The notes beneath the pieces are model-generated. The model was not told the origin of the DNA. It worked only from the letters and a program-made list of their open reading frames with translations, and ran no database searches. A stretch of DNA of 64,000 nucleotides from JAJRAN01 sp963827135. Its GTDB lineage: Archaea > Thermoplasmatota > Thermoplasmata > Methanomassiliicoccales > UBA472. The stretch is from assembly GCA_963827135.1 (NCBI GenBank), contig CAWGZX010000005.1, positions 186,001-250,000 of the forward strand, given 5' to 3'. Positions 49,188 to 58,985 of the stretch are shown here, piece after piece; the stretch's first letter is position 1, and each line of letters begins with the position of its first letter. The position numbers and the translations under genes were made by a program.

Positions 49188-52136
49188 ATGCAGTATATGA
49201 AAGCTAAACAATTGGCAACGGGCATGCTAGTCGCAGTCCTGCTGCTGTCGGGCTTCGTATTCCTACCGAGCACGACGGTGGAGGCCGCTAGCAGCGCACC
49301 AATCTCGTTGAACGTAGTCGATAGCACGAACGCCCCGGTCGCAGGTGCTACCGTCACGCTCACGGAGACTCATACTTCCAAGATGTATTCCACCACCACT
49401 GATTCCGGGGGTCTAGCGACATTCTCCCCGCTCCCCGGTTACTACATCCTGAGGATCTCCAAGAGCGGCTTCTATGACCTCGAGCACTCGAGCATAGTGA
49501 AGTACGACGGAATCACCCCGGTCCAGCTCGGACTCTTACAGATCAACAATCTGCCGTCCACAACCGGGACCTTGACCGTCACCGTGAACAGCGGCCTGAC
49601 CGTCACCCTGAAGACGATCGACCTGAACTCTCCGACGCTGATGGAGAAGGTCTACACCTTCACCACCTCGACCGTGCTCACGGTCTACACCAGCACCTAT
49701 CGCCTGGTGACCTCGGCGAGTGGGTTCGAGACGGACGTCCAGGACAGGACCGTCACCTCGGGTGGCAACGTCAACGTGCCGATCGCGTTGAACGCCTCCA
49801 AGAAGATCAGCGGTTACGTCTACAAGAGCGGCGCGCCCCCCACGGGCATGACCGCGGTCCTGGTCTCGAGCAACCTTGCGCTACCGGTGCAGAAGAGGAT
49901 TATCAACGCGCGCGTGTCCTCGAACTACTTCGAGTTCGACGCCTTCGCTGACGCCAACCCCTTCTACCTCATGGTGGACGCGGTGGATGCCCAGGCCAGC
50001 ATGACCCCGATCACGGTCGTGAGCAGCCAGTCCTTGACGGTGAACCTCACCCTACAGGGCATGCAGATCGTCTCCAACGGGATGGTCTTCGCCTCCAGCG
50101 ACTGGAACAACTTCAACCTCTACAACAACATCACCAAGGACTTCGATGCGTCCTGGGCCAACATCGCCTATAGCTACCTGCCCAACCTGAGGATGCAGAT
50201 CGACTTCGCCTTCGGTGATGGGAACGGCGTCGTCAGCGCTACGGAGTACAACTCCTTCGTGAACCGAGTGAGGGCCTTCGGACCTGTCAACGTGACCTCT
50301 GACTTCATGGTCAGGGTCAACGCGACCAAGTTCACCGTCCTCACGGACTTCACCTCAGCGGCCTTCACCGCGTTGTCTGGTAGCTCCGTGACATCCACCG
50401 CGCAATACGTCGGTGCCTTCGTCACCCCATACCGCTCCCAGTCGACCATCGTGAACGGCGGCTCGAGCTACAACGCCGTCGCCTATGCCAACTACGACAC
50501 CAATTCCATCGACAACCGGGTGTTCCTGACCTGGCCGAGAGGGAACGAGATGACCTCGAACTCCACCTCGACCGGCAGCGCCGTGGTGACTGGATACCTG
50601 ACCGTCAACATCAACCCGGTCGTCAAGGTGTCCACGACCATGGAGCAGGTCACCATGAGCGTCCAGAAGTCCGTGGCCCCCAGCGCCACTGCGGGCATCG
50701 GGCTCCCGTCGGAATGGGCATACGCGGTAACGTCCGGGACCAGCGTCCTCTACTACATAGTGAACTCCCAGAAGGCCGTCGTCTTCACGGCGAACGGCTC
50801 CTCGGACCCTAACAGCAACCCGCTGAAGTTCACCTGGAACTTCGGCAACGGTGTCACGCAGGGCCCGATCTCTTCGTACTGGACCACCAACACCTACAAT
50901 GCAGCGGCCTACAACCTGACCGTGACCTTGACCGTGACGGACGTCGCGGGCCTGACCGCCGTCAAGTCCTTCACCGTGAGGAGCGACGGGATCAACCCGA
51001 CGCCGGACTTCACCGTGAGGAACCACACCATCAGCGCCTCTGCCCCCAACTTAGTGGTCAACCAGAACGAGGCTTTGGTGTTCAACGGCGCCATATCCTT
51101 CGACCATATCGCCTCCACCTCGTCCAGCGACGTGGGCATCATCAAGACCTGGCTGTACTTCTGGGGCGATGGGAACAAGACAACTGTGGGCGTCGGCGAG
51201 AACCAGAACGTGACCAAGACATACGCGCGCGCTGGAACGTTCACCATGATGCTGAACACCACCGATGCCGCAGGCCGCGTCTCCACCAAGAGCGTGGTCG
51301 TGCAGGTTAAGGACACCGTGGCCCCCAAGGTCGTGTTCAACATCTACAAGAGCGGCGTCTCGGTGAGCACCGCGCAGGAGAACCAGACCCTGCTCTTCAG
51401 CGCCAACGGAACGACGGACAACGTGGACAGCTTCAACCAGCTGAACTTCACCTGGAGCTTCGGCGATGGCAAGTCGGCCTACGCACCGGTGGTCAACCAT
51501 GTCTACAAGAACATCAAGACCTTCACCGTAAAGCTCGAAGTGACCGACCTGGCCGGTAACAAGGCCAACGCCACCAAGAGCCTGGTCATCACCTCGCAGC
51601 CCAGGCCGGACCTGAGGATCACGAAGGTGATCCCTGACCCGAACCCCATGACCGAGGGCAGCAGGGGCACGTTCAAGGTGAACGTGACCAACGTGGGCAA
51701 CGCCAACGCCATCAACCCGAGCGTGACCGTCTCCATATTGAACTCCGACAGTTCCAAGAGCACGATCGGGACCTCCAACGTCATGACGAACTTGGATGAT
51801 GGCAACGTCACCCTATACCCGGGAGACTACGGCATCTTCGAGATATCGTGGACCCCGAGCGGCAAGGGCAACTACACCATCGTCGCCGAGGCCAGCGTCA
51901 CCGACGAGATCAACAAGGCGGACAACACCTACACGACCTCGGTCTCAGTGAACGAGGCGACCTGGAAGGCCATCGCCCTCTACGGCGGCATCTTCGCGGT
52001 GATCATCGTGGTCATCGTCCTCTACTACTACCGCAAGCGCCTACCCAAGCTGGGCGGCGGCAAGAAGGAGAAGGAGAAGTCCTCGCCGAAGGAAGAGTCC
52101 AAGAAGCAGTCTGAGGAGAAGAAGAGCAAGAAGTAG
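49188..52136 (+). CDS. Large PKD-domain surface protein with C-terminal anchor
   Basis: A 982-residue exported protein. It has a signal peptide (1-34, MLVAVLLLSGFVF core), two carboxypeptidase-regulatory-like beta domains (about 38-200), a long middle region, and about three PKD-type domains (about 515-800) with FNGAISFDHI and FTWSFGDGKS patterns. A CARDB-like domain (about 800-900), a transmembrane helix (about 928-948) and a Lys/Glu-rich cytosolic tail of 30 residues follow. The many Asn-x-Ser/Thr sites suit glycosylation. The ATG at 49188 follows GGAGGGT. It could be an S-layer or adhesion component. Confidence 0.85.
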   Translation: MQYMKAKQLATGMLVAVLLLSGFVFLPSTTVEAASSAPISLNVVDSTNAPVAGATVTLTETHTSKMYSTTTDSGGLATFSPLPGYYILRISKSGFYDLEHSSIVKYDGITPVQLGLLQINNLPSTTGTLTVTVNSGLTVTLKTIDLNSPTLMEKVYTFTTSTVLTVYTSTYRLVTSASGFETDVQDRTVTSGGNVNVPIALNASKKISGYVYKSGAPPTGMTAVLVSSNLALPVQKRIINARVSSNYFEFDAFADANPFYLMVDAVDAQASMTPITVVSSQSLTVNLTLQGMQIVSNGMVFASSDWNNFNLYNNITKDFDASWANIAYSYLPNLRMQIDFAFGDGNGVVSATEYNSFVNRVRAFGPVNVTSDFMVRVNATKFTVLTDFTSAAFTALSGSSVTSTAQYVGAFVTPYRSQSTIVNGGSSYNAVAYANYDTNSIDNRVFLTWPRGNEMTSNSTSTGSAVVTGYLTVNINPVVKVSTTMEQVTMSVQKSVAPSATAGIGLPSEWAYAVTSGTSVLYYIVNSQKAVVFTANGSSDPNSNPLKFTWNFGNGVTQGPISSYWTTNTYNAAAYNLTVTLTVTDVAGLTAVKSFTVRSDGINPTPDFTVRNHTISASAPNLVVNQNEALVFNGAISFDHIASTSSSDVGIIKTWLYFWGDGNKTTVGVGENQNVTKTYARAGTFTMMLNTTDAAGRVSTKSVVVQVKDTVAPKVVFNIYKSGVSVSTAQENQTLLFSANGTTDNVDSFNQLNFTWSFGDGKSAYAPVVNHVYKNIKTFTVKLEVTDLAGNKANATKSLVITSQPRPDLRITKVIPDPNPMTEGSRGTFKVNVTNVGNANAINPSVTVSILNSDSSKSTIGTSNVMTNLDDGNVTLYPGDYGIFEISWTPSGKGNYTIVAEASVTDEINKADNTYTTSVSVNEATWKAIALYGGIFAVIIVVIVLYYYRKRLPKLGGGKKEKEKSSPKEESKKQSEEKKSKK

Positions 52137-52252
52137 TTCCGAACTCTTCGAGGCAAACCATTTCCCCTATTCTTCATTTTTCCATCCTTCAGCGAAGCTC
52201 TCGCAATCCGAGCTCTAAACCTATTTATTCGCACGCATCCTCAGGATACCCG

Positions 52253-52996
52253 ATGCTTTGGCGCCTGATCGACTCCGACCTGTCGGCACCGCAGCGCACC
52301 GCCGCCTGCGATGAGGCCATGCTCCTAGCCAGGCAGCGGAGGTTGGTGCCCAACACGCTGCACCTCTACCGTAGGGAGCGCCCCACCGTGTCGATAGGCT
52401 ACTTCGAGAGCGTGGAGGAGTCGCTGGACATGGAGGCGGTCCGGCGGCATGGCGTCGAGGTGGTGCGAAGGGCTTCGGGCGGCAGCGCCATCTACACCGA
52501 TCCAGGGCAGGTCATCTATGCCGTGATCATCGACAGCGATATGGTCCCGGAATCGCCCAACGAAACGTTCGCCCTGGTCTGCGGAGGCATCATCAGGGCC
52601 TTGGACATCCTCGGGCTCAAGGCCGAGTTCAAGCCGATCAACGATGTGCTCGTCAGCAGACGCAAGATCTCCGGAAGCGCGCAGATGCGCAAGGGGGGCG
52701 TGGTGCTGCAGCACGGCACGCTGATGGTGGACACCGACTTCGATGTGATGTTCGATGTGCTCAAGATGCGTAAAGCAGGTCGCTCCAAGGAGACGGTAAC
52801 CTCGCTCGCCAAGGAGCTCGGGGAGGCGCCGTCCATGGAGAGGGTGAAGCACGCTTTGGTGGAGGGCTTCTCCAAAACCTTCGATGCCATCATCGAAAAA
52901 GGGGTGCTCACGCGCTTCGAGGAGCGGAAGATCGATGAGCTGGTGAAGGGGAAGTACGGCCTCATCGATTACACGATGAAGAGGGAGCGGTCCTGA
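52253..52996 (+). CDS. lplA: Lipoate-protein ligase A, catalytic N-domain
   Basis: A 247-residue enzyme that activates lipoate and transfers it to E2 or GcvH proteins. VRRASGGSAIYTDPGQVIY is the lipoate-binding loop and SRRKISGSAQM carries the catalytic Lys. It matches the Thermoplasma-type catalytic unit, which needs a separate LplB domain; no LplB is in the window. A TATA-like ctatttatt precedes the ATG by about 30 nt, so the message is probably leaderless. Confidence 0.9.
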   Translation: MLWRLIDSDLSAPQRTAACDEAMLLARQRRLVPNTLHLYRRERPTVSIGYFESVEESLDMEAVRRHGVEVVRRASGGSAIYTDPGQVIYAVIIDSDMVPESPNETFALVCGGIIRALDILGLKAEFKPINDVLVSRRKISGSAQMRKGGVVLQHGTLMVDTDFDVMFDVLKMRKAGRSKETVTSLAKELGEAPSMERVKHALVEGFSKTFDAIIEKGVLTRFEERKIDELVKGKYGLIDYTMKRERS

Positions 52997-53063
52997 GCGA
53001 GAAATTGAGGTGCCGGCTGGTGAAGAGGCACCATCCCTGAACCCAATAAAGGGACCTTCCTGC

Positions 53064-53558
53064 CTACTTGAACGTGTCCAGGTCCAGGAAGGCTATCTTC
53101 CTTGCGTCCAGGAAGAAGCCGATCTTCTTGTGCAGCATCATGGACTTGGCGTTCTCGGGCATGATCGTGCTCTGCACCGCCTTGGCGCCCATCTTCTTGC
53201 CTTCGACGGACACTTTCTTCATCAGCTGGTAGCCGATTCCCCGGCGCCGGTACGAGGGGTGCACGCCGATGTTCTCCACCCAGACGGCCTTGGGGATGTT
53301 CGAGACGTGGTCGATCATCTGCGCGAAGATGAATCCGACGATCTGGCCGTCCTCCCTGGCCACGTAGCTCAGCCCCGAGTCCAGGTAGGTCTTGAAGGCC
53401 TTGTCGTTGGACGCCCCAAGCTGATCTATGAGGTTCTGGTCCAGCTCCTCCCACTTGCGCTTGAGCATGGACTCCAGATACTCCTTGATGATGAACAGCT
53501 CCAATGCCCTGACGTGGCCCTTGTCCTCCTTCTTCAGCTTCGCTATCTGCGCCATCAC
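53064..53558 (-). CDS. GNAT-family N-acetyltransferase (RimI-like)
   Basis: A 164-residue acetyltransferase with the acetyl-CoA loop VHPSYRRRGIGYQLM. The start overlaps the argS stop by 4 nt, so it is translated with argS. RimI relatives modify ribosomal protein N-termini, which suits its place in the aRF1-argS unit. Confidence 0.88.
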   Translation of the reverse strand: MMAQIAKLKKEDKGHVRALELFIIKEYLESMLKRKWEELDQNLIDQLGASNDKAFKTYLDSGLSYVAREDGQIVGFIFAQMIDHVSNIPKAVWVENIGVHPSYRRRGIGYQLMKKVSVEGKKMGAKAVQSTIMPENAKSMMLHKKIGFFLDARKIAFLDLDTFK

Positions 53559-55273
53559 ATCTCCTCCGGAGCGACTATCCCTAGGTTATCGAGCACCCCG
53601 CGCAGCACCCACATGGTGGACTCCACGAGCGTCAGCCTGGCGGCCTGATGTTCGCCCGACCGTAGCACGGGAACGTAGGCGTAGAACTGGTTGAAGGCCG
53701 AGGCCACCTCTTGTCCATATGCAGGCATGAGGTGTATCCTCCGCTTCACCCCGCAGTCCCTAACCACCGTCGGATATTGAGCTAGGATGCGGATAAGCTT
53801 TCTCTCATATGGGTCGCCCAATTGTCCCGGGTCGACGGCTCTCTCGAATGTCCCGGCCTTGGCCAAGATGGAGCAGCATCGCGCGTGCGAGTACTGGACG
53901 AACGGGGCTGAGTTGCCCTCGAAGTTGAGCGCCTCCTCCCACTTGAACACTATCTGCTTCTCTGCCTGGACTCGGGCGATGTTGAAGCGCAACGCCCCCC
54001 TCCCGATGTCCATGGCGATCTGGCGCATCCTTTCTTCGCTGAGGTCGGTTCGCCTCTTCCTGACCTCCTCGTAGGCGCGCTCCTCCGCCTCGTCGATCAG
54101 GTCGTCGAGGTGCACGGCGCGGCCTTTGCGCGTGGACATCCTGCCTTCGGGCAGGGAAACGAAGGCATAGAACAGGCATTCTGGGGCCTTGTCCTCTCCC
54201 AGTATCTTCAGCGCGGCCGCGAGCTGCTGCTGCCCCAGCTTCTGGTCCTCGCCCAGGACGTTGATGAACTGGTCGGCGCGCTTGAACTTGTCCAGGTGAT
54301 ATGCCATGTCCCGCGTGGTGTAGAGGGTGGTGCCGTCGGCGCGGGTGAAGAAGAACTTGGTGTCCCGGCCGTGGACGCCAAAGGCGCTGAGGTCGAGGTA
54401 GAACGCCTCGCCCTCCTCATGGCACTCCGGTACCGTCTTGAGGCGCTCCACCACCTTCCTCGCCTCCCCGTTCAAGATGAACTTGGACTCCCAAGTATAA
54501 TTGTCAAGCGCCACGTTGATGCTGTCCAGGCTCTCCTTGATGCCGCACAGCATGCGCTCCGCCGTGGCCCGGACCATGGAGACCACCTCCGGGTCCCCGG
54601 ACTCGAACCGCCGGGTCAGCGAGGCGACCTGCTCCTCCACCTGAGGGTCGGTTTCCAGACGCTGGTTGGCCTTCTGGTAGAAGCCAACGAGGAGATGATC
54701 GTCCTTCTGGCGGTCCGTGACGGGCGTGACCTCCTCTGGCGGTATGTTGCGCACGCCCCAGGCCAGCAGCACGACCTGCCGTCCCACGTCGTTCACCAAA
54801 TATTCGGTGGTGACGTCGTATCCGCACTTGCGCAGGCATCTGGCGAGCGTGTCGCCGATGATGGGATTCCGGGCGCGGCCCACGTGGATTGGCCCAGTAG
54901 GGTTGACCGAGGTGTGCTCCAGCAGCACCTTGGTCCGCTTGTCATCCCCCTTGCCGTAATCGGCCTTGGCCCGCATGACCTCGTTAAGGGTGCTGCGGAC
55001 CAGCTCCTCCTGGTTGACCCTGAAGTTGAGGTAACCCTTCTCCGCCCAGACCCGCTCGAACATGCGAGAGGGGGGTATCCTTCCCGCCAGCTCCTCGGCG
55101 ATGGCCGGGGGGGCCTTCCTCATCGCCTTGGCCAGAGGAAAGCAGGGGAAGGCGAAGTCAGCGATGGCGGGGTCCGGCGTCTCCATCTGCAGGTCCTGTT
55201 CGGCCCCGAGCGCCTTCATGGCGGCGCTGACCCCCCTCTCCACCTCCTCGCGGAATGGCGCTAGCGGGTCCAT
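53555..55273 (-). CDS. argS: Arginyl-tRNA synthetase
   Basis: A 572-residue class I synthetase. The N-terminal Add-1 domain is followed by HTSVNPTGPIHVGRARN (HIGH motif form HVGR) and GRMSTRKGRAVHLDDL in place of KMSKS. A DALR anticodon-binding domain ends the chain. It begins directly after the aRF1 stop codon and overlaps the GNAT gene, forming a translation operon. Confidence 0.96.
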   Translation of the reverse strand: MDPLAPFREEVERGVSAAMKALGAEQDLQMETPDPAIADFAFPCFPLAKAMRKAPPAIAEELAGRIPPSRMFERVWAEKGYLNFRVNQEELVRSTLNEVMRAKADYGKGDDKRTKVLLEHTSVNPTGPIHVGRARNPIIGDTLARCLRKCGYDVTTEYLVNDVGRQVVLLAWGVRNIPPEEVTPVTDRQKDDHLLVGFYQKANQRLETDPQVEEQVASLTRRFESGDPEVVSMVRATAERMLCGIKESLDSINVALDNYTWESKFILNGEARKVVERLKTVPECHEEGEAFYLDLSAFGVHGRDTKFFFTRADGTTLYTTRDMAYHLDKFKRADQFINVLGEDQKLGQQQLAAALKILGEDKAPECLFYAFVSLPEGRMSTRKGRAVHLDDLIDEAEERAYEEVRKRRTDLSEERMRQIAMDIGRGALRFNIARVQAEKQIVFKWEEALNFEGNSAPFVQYSHARCCSILAKAGTFERAVDPGQLGDPYERKLIRILAQYPTVVRDCGVKRRIHLMPAYGQEVASAFNQFYAYVPVLRSGEHQAARLTLVESTMWVLRGVLDNLGIVAPEEM

Positions 55274-55274
55274 C

Positions 55275-56516
55275 TCATCCTCCGGTCTTGTAACGCAGCA
55301 GGGCGGCGATGCCGCCGAAGGCCTTCATAAGCATCTCTCCTTCCTCAGAGTCCGAGGAGATGAGCTCCACCTTGGTGCCCATCTGCTCCGAGATGTCGAA
55401 GAAGTCGTCCACCAGGTCCACTCCGTCGCCGGTCAGGGTCACAGCCCCGCAGGTCGGGCATCTGCTGGCCGCTGGAGGCTGGTCCAGGGTGACCGTGTCC
55501 TTCCAGCCGCAGCTGGGGCATTCGATGCTGTAGCGCTTCTTCCTCAGCCCCTCGGAGATGAGCACGGTGGACACGGCGCCGATGCGGAGGGCTTCGCGCA
55601 CGTGGTTCTCTCCGTACGTGGCCAGGCCCCCATCCGGCTTGCGTATCTCCTCCAGCAGCTTGGTGATGAGCGTCTTCTCCCGCATCAGGTCCATGTCGGT
55701 GAGCTTGTCCTTGGCGCGCTCCACCAGCTCCTTGAGGCCGTACTCGTCGGTGTAACCGGTATCGAAGGTGTCCATGACCTTCTTCTGCAATTCGTGGTGC
55801 AGGTAGCCCTGGTCCACGAAGAAGTTCTTGGTGCCGCCGGGACCGCCCACCAATATGTTGATCAGGTCTGGCTTGTTCAGGAAGGCGTCGGTGGCCGTGT
55901 CCGCGATCTTCTTGTAGAACTCATGCGCGGCGATCTCGATCAAGCGCTCGAACCTCTGCGCGGACTGACCGCCCATGCGGTGCTTGGACGGCACCTGGGA
56001 CTGGATGTTGCGGATGATGTTGATCCTCTTACCAGTCAGGACGCCCAGGGTGGCCTCGGAGCGGTCTATCACTATCAGACCGTACGCCTTCTTCTCCAGC
56101 AGCATGTCCTGCAGCGGGTCGAGGAAGAACTCCGAGTCGCAGCGGTAGAGGAAGGTGATTATGGGCTCAGGAGGCTCCAGGGTGTATTGGACCATGCGCG
56201 TCTGGTCACCGACGTAGGAGGTCTCGCCCACGAAGAATATCAGGCCATTGGCCGGGGGATCCTTGAAGTACTTCAGCCTGGCCAGGATGGAGGAGATCGC
56301 CCCTTGCACGTTCTTCCTCGTGCCCTGGGACTTGATGTTGGACGACTGCGAGTACTCTCCCCTGAGGTAATTGGAGACGTCCGATATCTGCTTGCCAGGT
56401 GGTATGTAGAGCGAGATGAGTTCGGTACCACGCCCGTGCAGGTTGCGCACCTCTTCCAACGAGCGCTTGAAGTCGTACTTCTGCTTGTCGGACAGGGTTT
56501 CGCCGATTTGTGCCAT
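55275..56516 (-). CDS. prf1: Peptide chain release factor aRF1
   Basis: A 413-residue factor recognising all three stop codons. NIKS (60-63) contacts the stop codon, and MGGQS with GGQ (182-184) triggers peptide release. The C-terminal domain has a CPSCGWKDTVTLDQ...CPTCG zinc-like pair. The ATG at 56516 is chosen over a longer frame because the conserved body begins there. A TATA-like gataaaaaacc lies about 25 nt upstream on the minus strand. It is the first gene of the aRF1-argS-GNAT operon. Confidence 0.95.
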   Translation of the reverse strand: MAQIGETLSDKQKYDFKRSLEEVRNLHGRGTELISLYIPPGKQISDVSNYLRGEYSQSSNIKSQGTRKNVQGAISSILARLKYFKDPPANGLIFFVGETSYVGDQTRMVQYTLEPPEPIITFLYRCDSEFFLDPLQDMLLEKKAYGLIVIDRSEATLGVLTGKRINIIRNIQSQVPSKHRMGGQSAQRFERLIEIAAHEFYKKIADTATDAFLNKPDLINILVGGPGGTKNFFVDQGYLHHELQKKVMDTFDTGYTDEYGLKELVERAKDKLTDMDLMREKTLITKLLEEIRKPDGGLATYGENHVREALRIGAVSTVLISEGLRKKRYSIECPSCGWKDTVTLDQPPAASRCPTCGAVTLTGDGVDLVDDFFDISEQMGTKVELISSDSEEGEMLMKAFGGIAALLRYKTGG

Positions 56517-56584
56517 TGGTACCAGCCATACTAGGTTTTTTATCAACCCAAAAGGATTGGTGTTATAAAGCTGTTGGTGCAAGC

Positions 56585-57268
56585 ATGGACTGCGTCGTGG
56601 TTTCTTTAGGAGGTTCGATCCTGGTCCCGGGCGATCGGGACGTCGAGCATTTCACGGCCTTGGCGTCGCTGATGCGCTCCCTGGCCCAGGATTTCCATCT
56701 GGTCCTGGTCTGCGGCGGGGGGAAGGTGGCCAGGTATTACATCTCCGTCGGAAGGGAGCTGGGGGCGCCCCGGGAACGATTGGACGAATTGGGGATAGAG
56801 GCCACGCGCCTGAACGCGAGACTTTTGCAGGTCGCCCTGGGGCACGAAGCCTCACCGGCACTCCCCCGCACGGTGGAGGAAGCGGTAAGGGAGGGCAGGA
56901 AGGGCAGGATCCTGGTCATGGGCGGCACCTCCCCTGGCCACACCACGGACGCGGTGACGGCCATGGTCGCGCTCAGGCTGGGGGCGGCGCGCATCGTGAA
57001 CGCAACCTCCGTCGATGCCGCCTACTCGACCGACCCCAAGAAGCATGGCGACGCCGTGCGCTATTCCATGCTGACCCACAAGCAGCTCTACGAGCTGGTG
57101 GACAAGGGGACGCATTCCGCTGGGCCCTCGGACGTGTTCGACCGGGCCGGCGCGGAGGTGGCCATGAGGGCCAATATACCTATCTACATCGTTAACGGCC
57201 GCAACCTCGAGGAGCTGCGGGCGGCAATCAGAGGCGAAAAGATAATGGGAACGGTGGTAGCTGACTGA
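56585..57268 (+). CDS. pyrH: UMP kinase (archaeal PyrH)
   Basis: A 227-residue amino-acid-kinase-fold enzyme that phosphorylates UMP. VSLGGSIL (N-terminus), VCGGGKVARYYI, GGTSPGHTTDAV and TSVDAAYSTDPKKH are family motifs. The ATG at 56585 lies about 20 nt after the TATA-like gttataaag, giving a probable leaderless message. It is divergent from aRF1 with a short shared promoter. Confidence 0.93.
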   Translation: MDCVVVSLGGSILVPGDRDVEHFTALASLMRSLAQDFHLVLVCGGGKVARYYISVGRELGAPRERLDELGIEATRLNARLLQVALGHEASPALPRTVEEAVREGRKGRILVMGGTSPGHTTDAVTAMVALRLGAARIVNATSVDAAYSTDPKKHGDAVRYSMLTHKQLYELVDKGTHSAGPSDVFDRAGAEVAMRANIPIYIVNGRNLEELRAAIRGEKIMGTVVAD

Positions 57269-57291
57269 TTCCATAGTCCAGGTGGGATGGG

Positions 57292-58053
57292 ATGGACGAA
57301 AAGGCATCGAAGGGCAAGCCCAAGGGCAAGGCGTTGGAGAGCGGCGACTTCGTCATCAAGCGCAAGACCCACCTCTCCGTGGTGCTGGGGATCACCTTCT
57401 GCGTGATCGGTGGGGCGGTGGCTGCCTCCTCCTTCATCCTGGATTGGGTGCTGCTGGGAACGGGCAATCTTTCGATGTGGGACCTGTTGGAGCTGGGAGG
57501 GGTCTATTACCTAGCCCTCTTGGTGCCAATCGCCGGGGCGCTGGTAGCTGTGTTCTCGTCCCTCGATGTCCTCGCCGAGAAGGGGAGGAAGCGCTTCAAA
57601 TCCATCGCCGCCCTCGGGGCGTTGCTCCTCTCCCTGCTATCCGTGACCTCCCTGGTCTTGGTGGCATTGCAGATCGAGAGCGACTTCGTCAGGGCAGAGG
57701 GCGCGAGCTTCGGGCCCTCTCTCTTCATGTCGGTATTTGGCGGCGTGCTCGCCGTCTCGGGAGGGATCATCCTCACCATCGACTACTTCGAGGCCAGGGC
57801 AAGGAGGGGGCGATTCACCGCCTCGGGAGGCAGCGCTCAGCTGAAGTCAGCTCTAAAGCCCTCGACCAGCGCCAAGAAGGCGAGGCGAGAACCAATGTCG
57901 GAGGTAGGGGGCGATGAACAGTTCTCGACCAAGAAGGCGCGCGAGGTGGAGCTCAACCGTCCAGCGGCCTTGGACCTGGAATGCCCGAACTGCTATTCGC
58001 CGGTACAGGAGAACTGGCGGATCTGCCCCATCTGCGGCCAGGAACTTCTATAA
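57292..58053 (+). CDS. Four-helix membrane protein with a C-terminal zinc ribbon
   Basis: A 253-residue protein with a basic N-terminus, four predicted transmembrane helices (about 27-195) and a cytosolic C-terminal part ending in a zinc ribbon, CPNCYSPVQENWRICPICG. No known family is recognised. It follows pyrH by 23 nt on the same strand, so it is probably co-transcribed. Proteins with zinc ribbons on membrane bodies are common in Thermoplasmata; their roles are unknown. Confidence 0.65.
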   Translation: MDEKASKGKPKGKALESGDFVIKRKTHLSVVLGITFCVIGGAVAASSFILDWVLLGTGNLSMWDLLELGGVYYLALLVPIAGALVAVFSSLDVLAEKGRKRFKSIAALGALLLSLLSVTSLVLVALQIESDFVRAEGASFGPSLFMSVFGGVLAVSGGIILTIDYFEARARRGRFTASGGSAQLKSALKPSTSAKKARREPMSEVGGDEQFSTKKAREVELNRPAALDLECPNCYSPVQENWRICPICGQELL

Positions 58054-58054
58054 A

Positions 58055-58891
58055 TCAGAGGTCCTCGAGGTCAGAGGACTCCACGGCGGTCGCGCCCATG
58101 GATTCGACCAGAAGGCGCATATGGGTCGCCCGGGACCTGGACATGGACTTCTTGTGGATGTAGACGAGCTTAGCGCCCTCGCTCCTCTCCATTGCCATTC
58201 CCATCGCCGACCTCAGCGCTTCGTCATCGGCATGGTCAGCGAAGTGGTTGGGGATCATGTGCCCGAAGGAGATGCGCTTGGTGTCCACCACCTCGCTGAA
58301 CCTCGGCGCATAATGGCCTCCCCCCACCCCGATGGCCTTGGGCGCCTTGACGTACTCGGTCGAAAGCAGGGTCCTAGCTATCGCCTTCGCCGCCTCCCTG
58401 TTCCCCCAGTTCTCCTCCGAGGAACCGATCTCGATGTACATGGTAGGCGCCTCGAGGTATGGGCCGTGGTGAGTGACCTCGAAGGACACCTGGAACCTGA
58501 GGCCGGCCGCGTTCCTCTTCAGCTCCCTGAGCGTGGAGGTCATCATGTCCGGGGAAGATTTGACCAATGTCCCTGGTCGTCCCCCGAGATCGGCCTTGAA
58601 GAAGTTGCCGATGGGATGAACGGTCAGGGTGGGTATCCCAGACGCGGCCTTGTGGCGGGAGAGGAAGACCACGGAGCTTACCTCGATATGGAGCTGTTGC
58701 GAGACGAGGGCATCGACGTTATCCGCGAAGAGATGAGGCTCTTGGATCGTTACCAAGAGGTCTTCCCCCCGGGCAAGGCAAGGATGGCCTTGGAGCGCTC
58801 CGATCTCGCTCCATCCTCCCAGATCCAACAGCGCATCGCGTATGTTAACGCTGGCAACGTCTGAAATCGAGCATAGGAGCAGCCTCATCAA
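58055..58891 (-). CDS. dtdA: D-aminoacyl-tRNA deacylase (DtdA/DTD2)
   Basis: A 278-residue enzyme that removes D-amino acids from tRNA. SFEVTHHGPYLEAPTMYIEIGSSE and GVGGGHYAPRF are the typical archaeal/plant GEK1 motifs with conserved histidines. It abuts the stop of the preceding gene on the opposite strand. A TATA-like element is not obvious. Confidence 0.93.
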   Translation of the reverse strand: MMRLLLCSISDVASVNIRDALLDLGGWSEIGALQGHPCLARGEDLLVTIQEPHLFADNVDALVSQQLHIEVSSVVFLSRHKAASGIPTLTVHPIGNFFKADLGGRPGTLVKSSPDMMTSTLRELKRNAAGLRFQVSFEVTHHGPYLEAPTMYIEIGSSEENWGNREAAKAIARTLLSTEYVKAPKAIGVGGGHYAPRFSEVVDTKRISFGHMIPNHFADHADDEALRSAMGMAMERSEGAKLVYIHKKSMSRSRATHMRLLVESMGATAVESSDLEDL

Positions 58892-58985
58892 TCAAGCCAT
58901 GACTCCTCGAGTCATAAGCTTTCTTAGGGCATCCTGGGAAAAGTTATAATCCGAATGTGGGACATTACCCCAGAAGGGTGCTACG

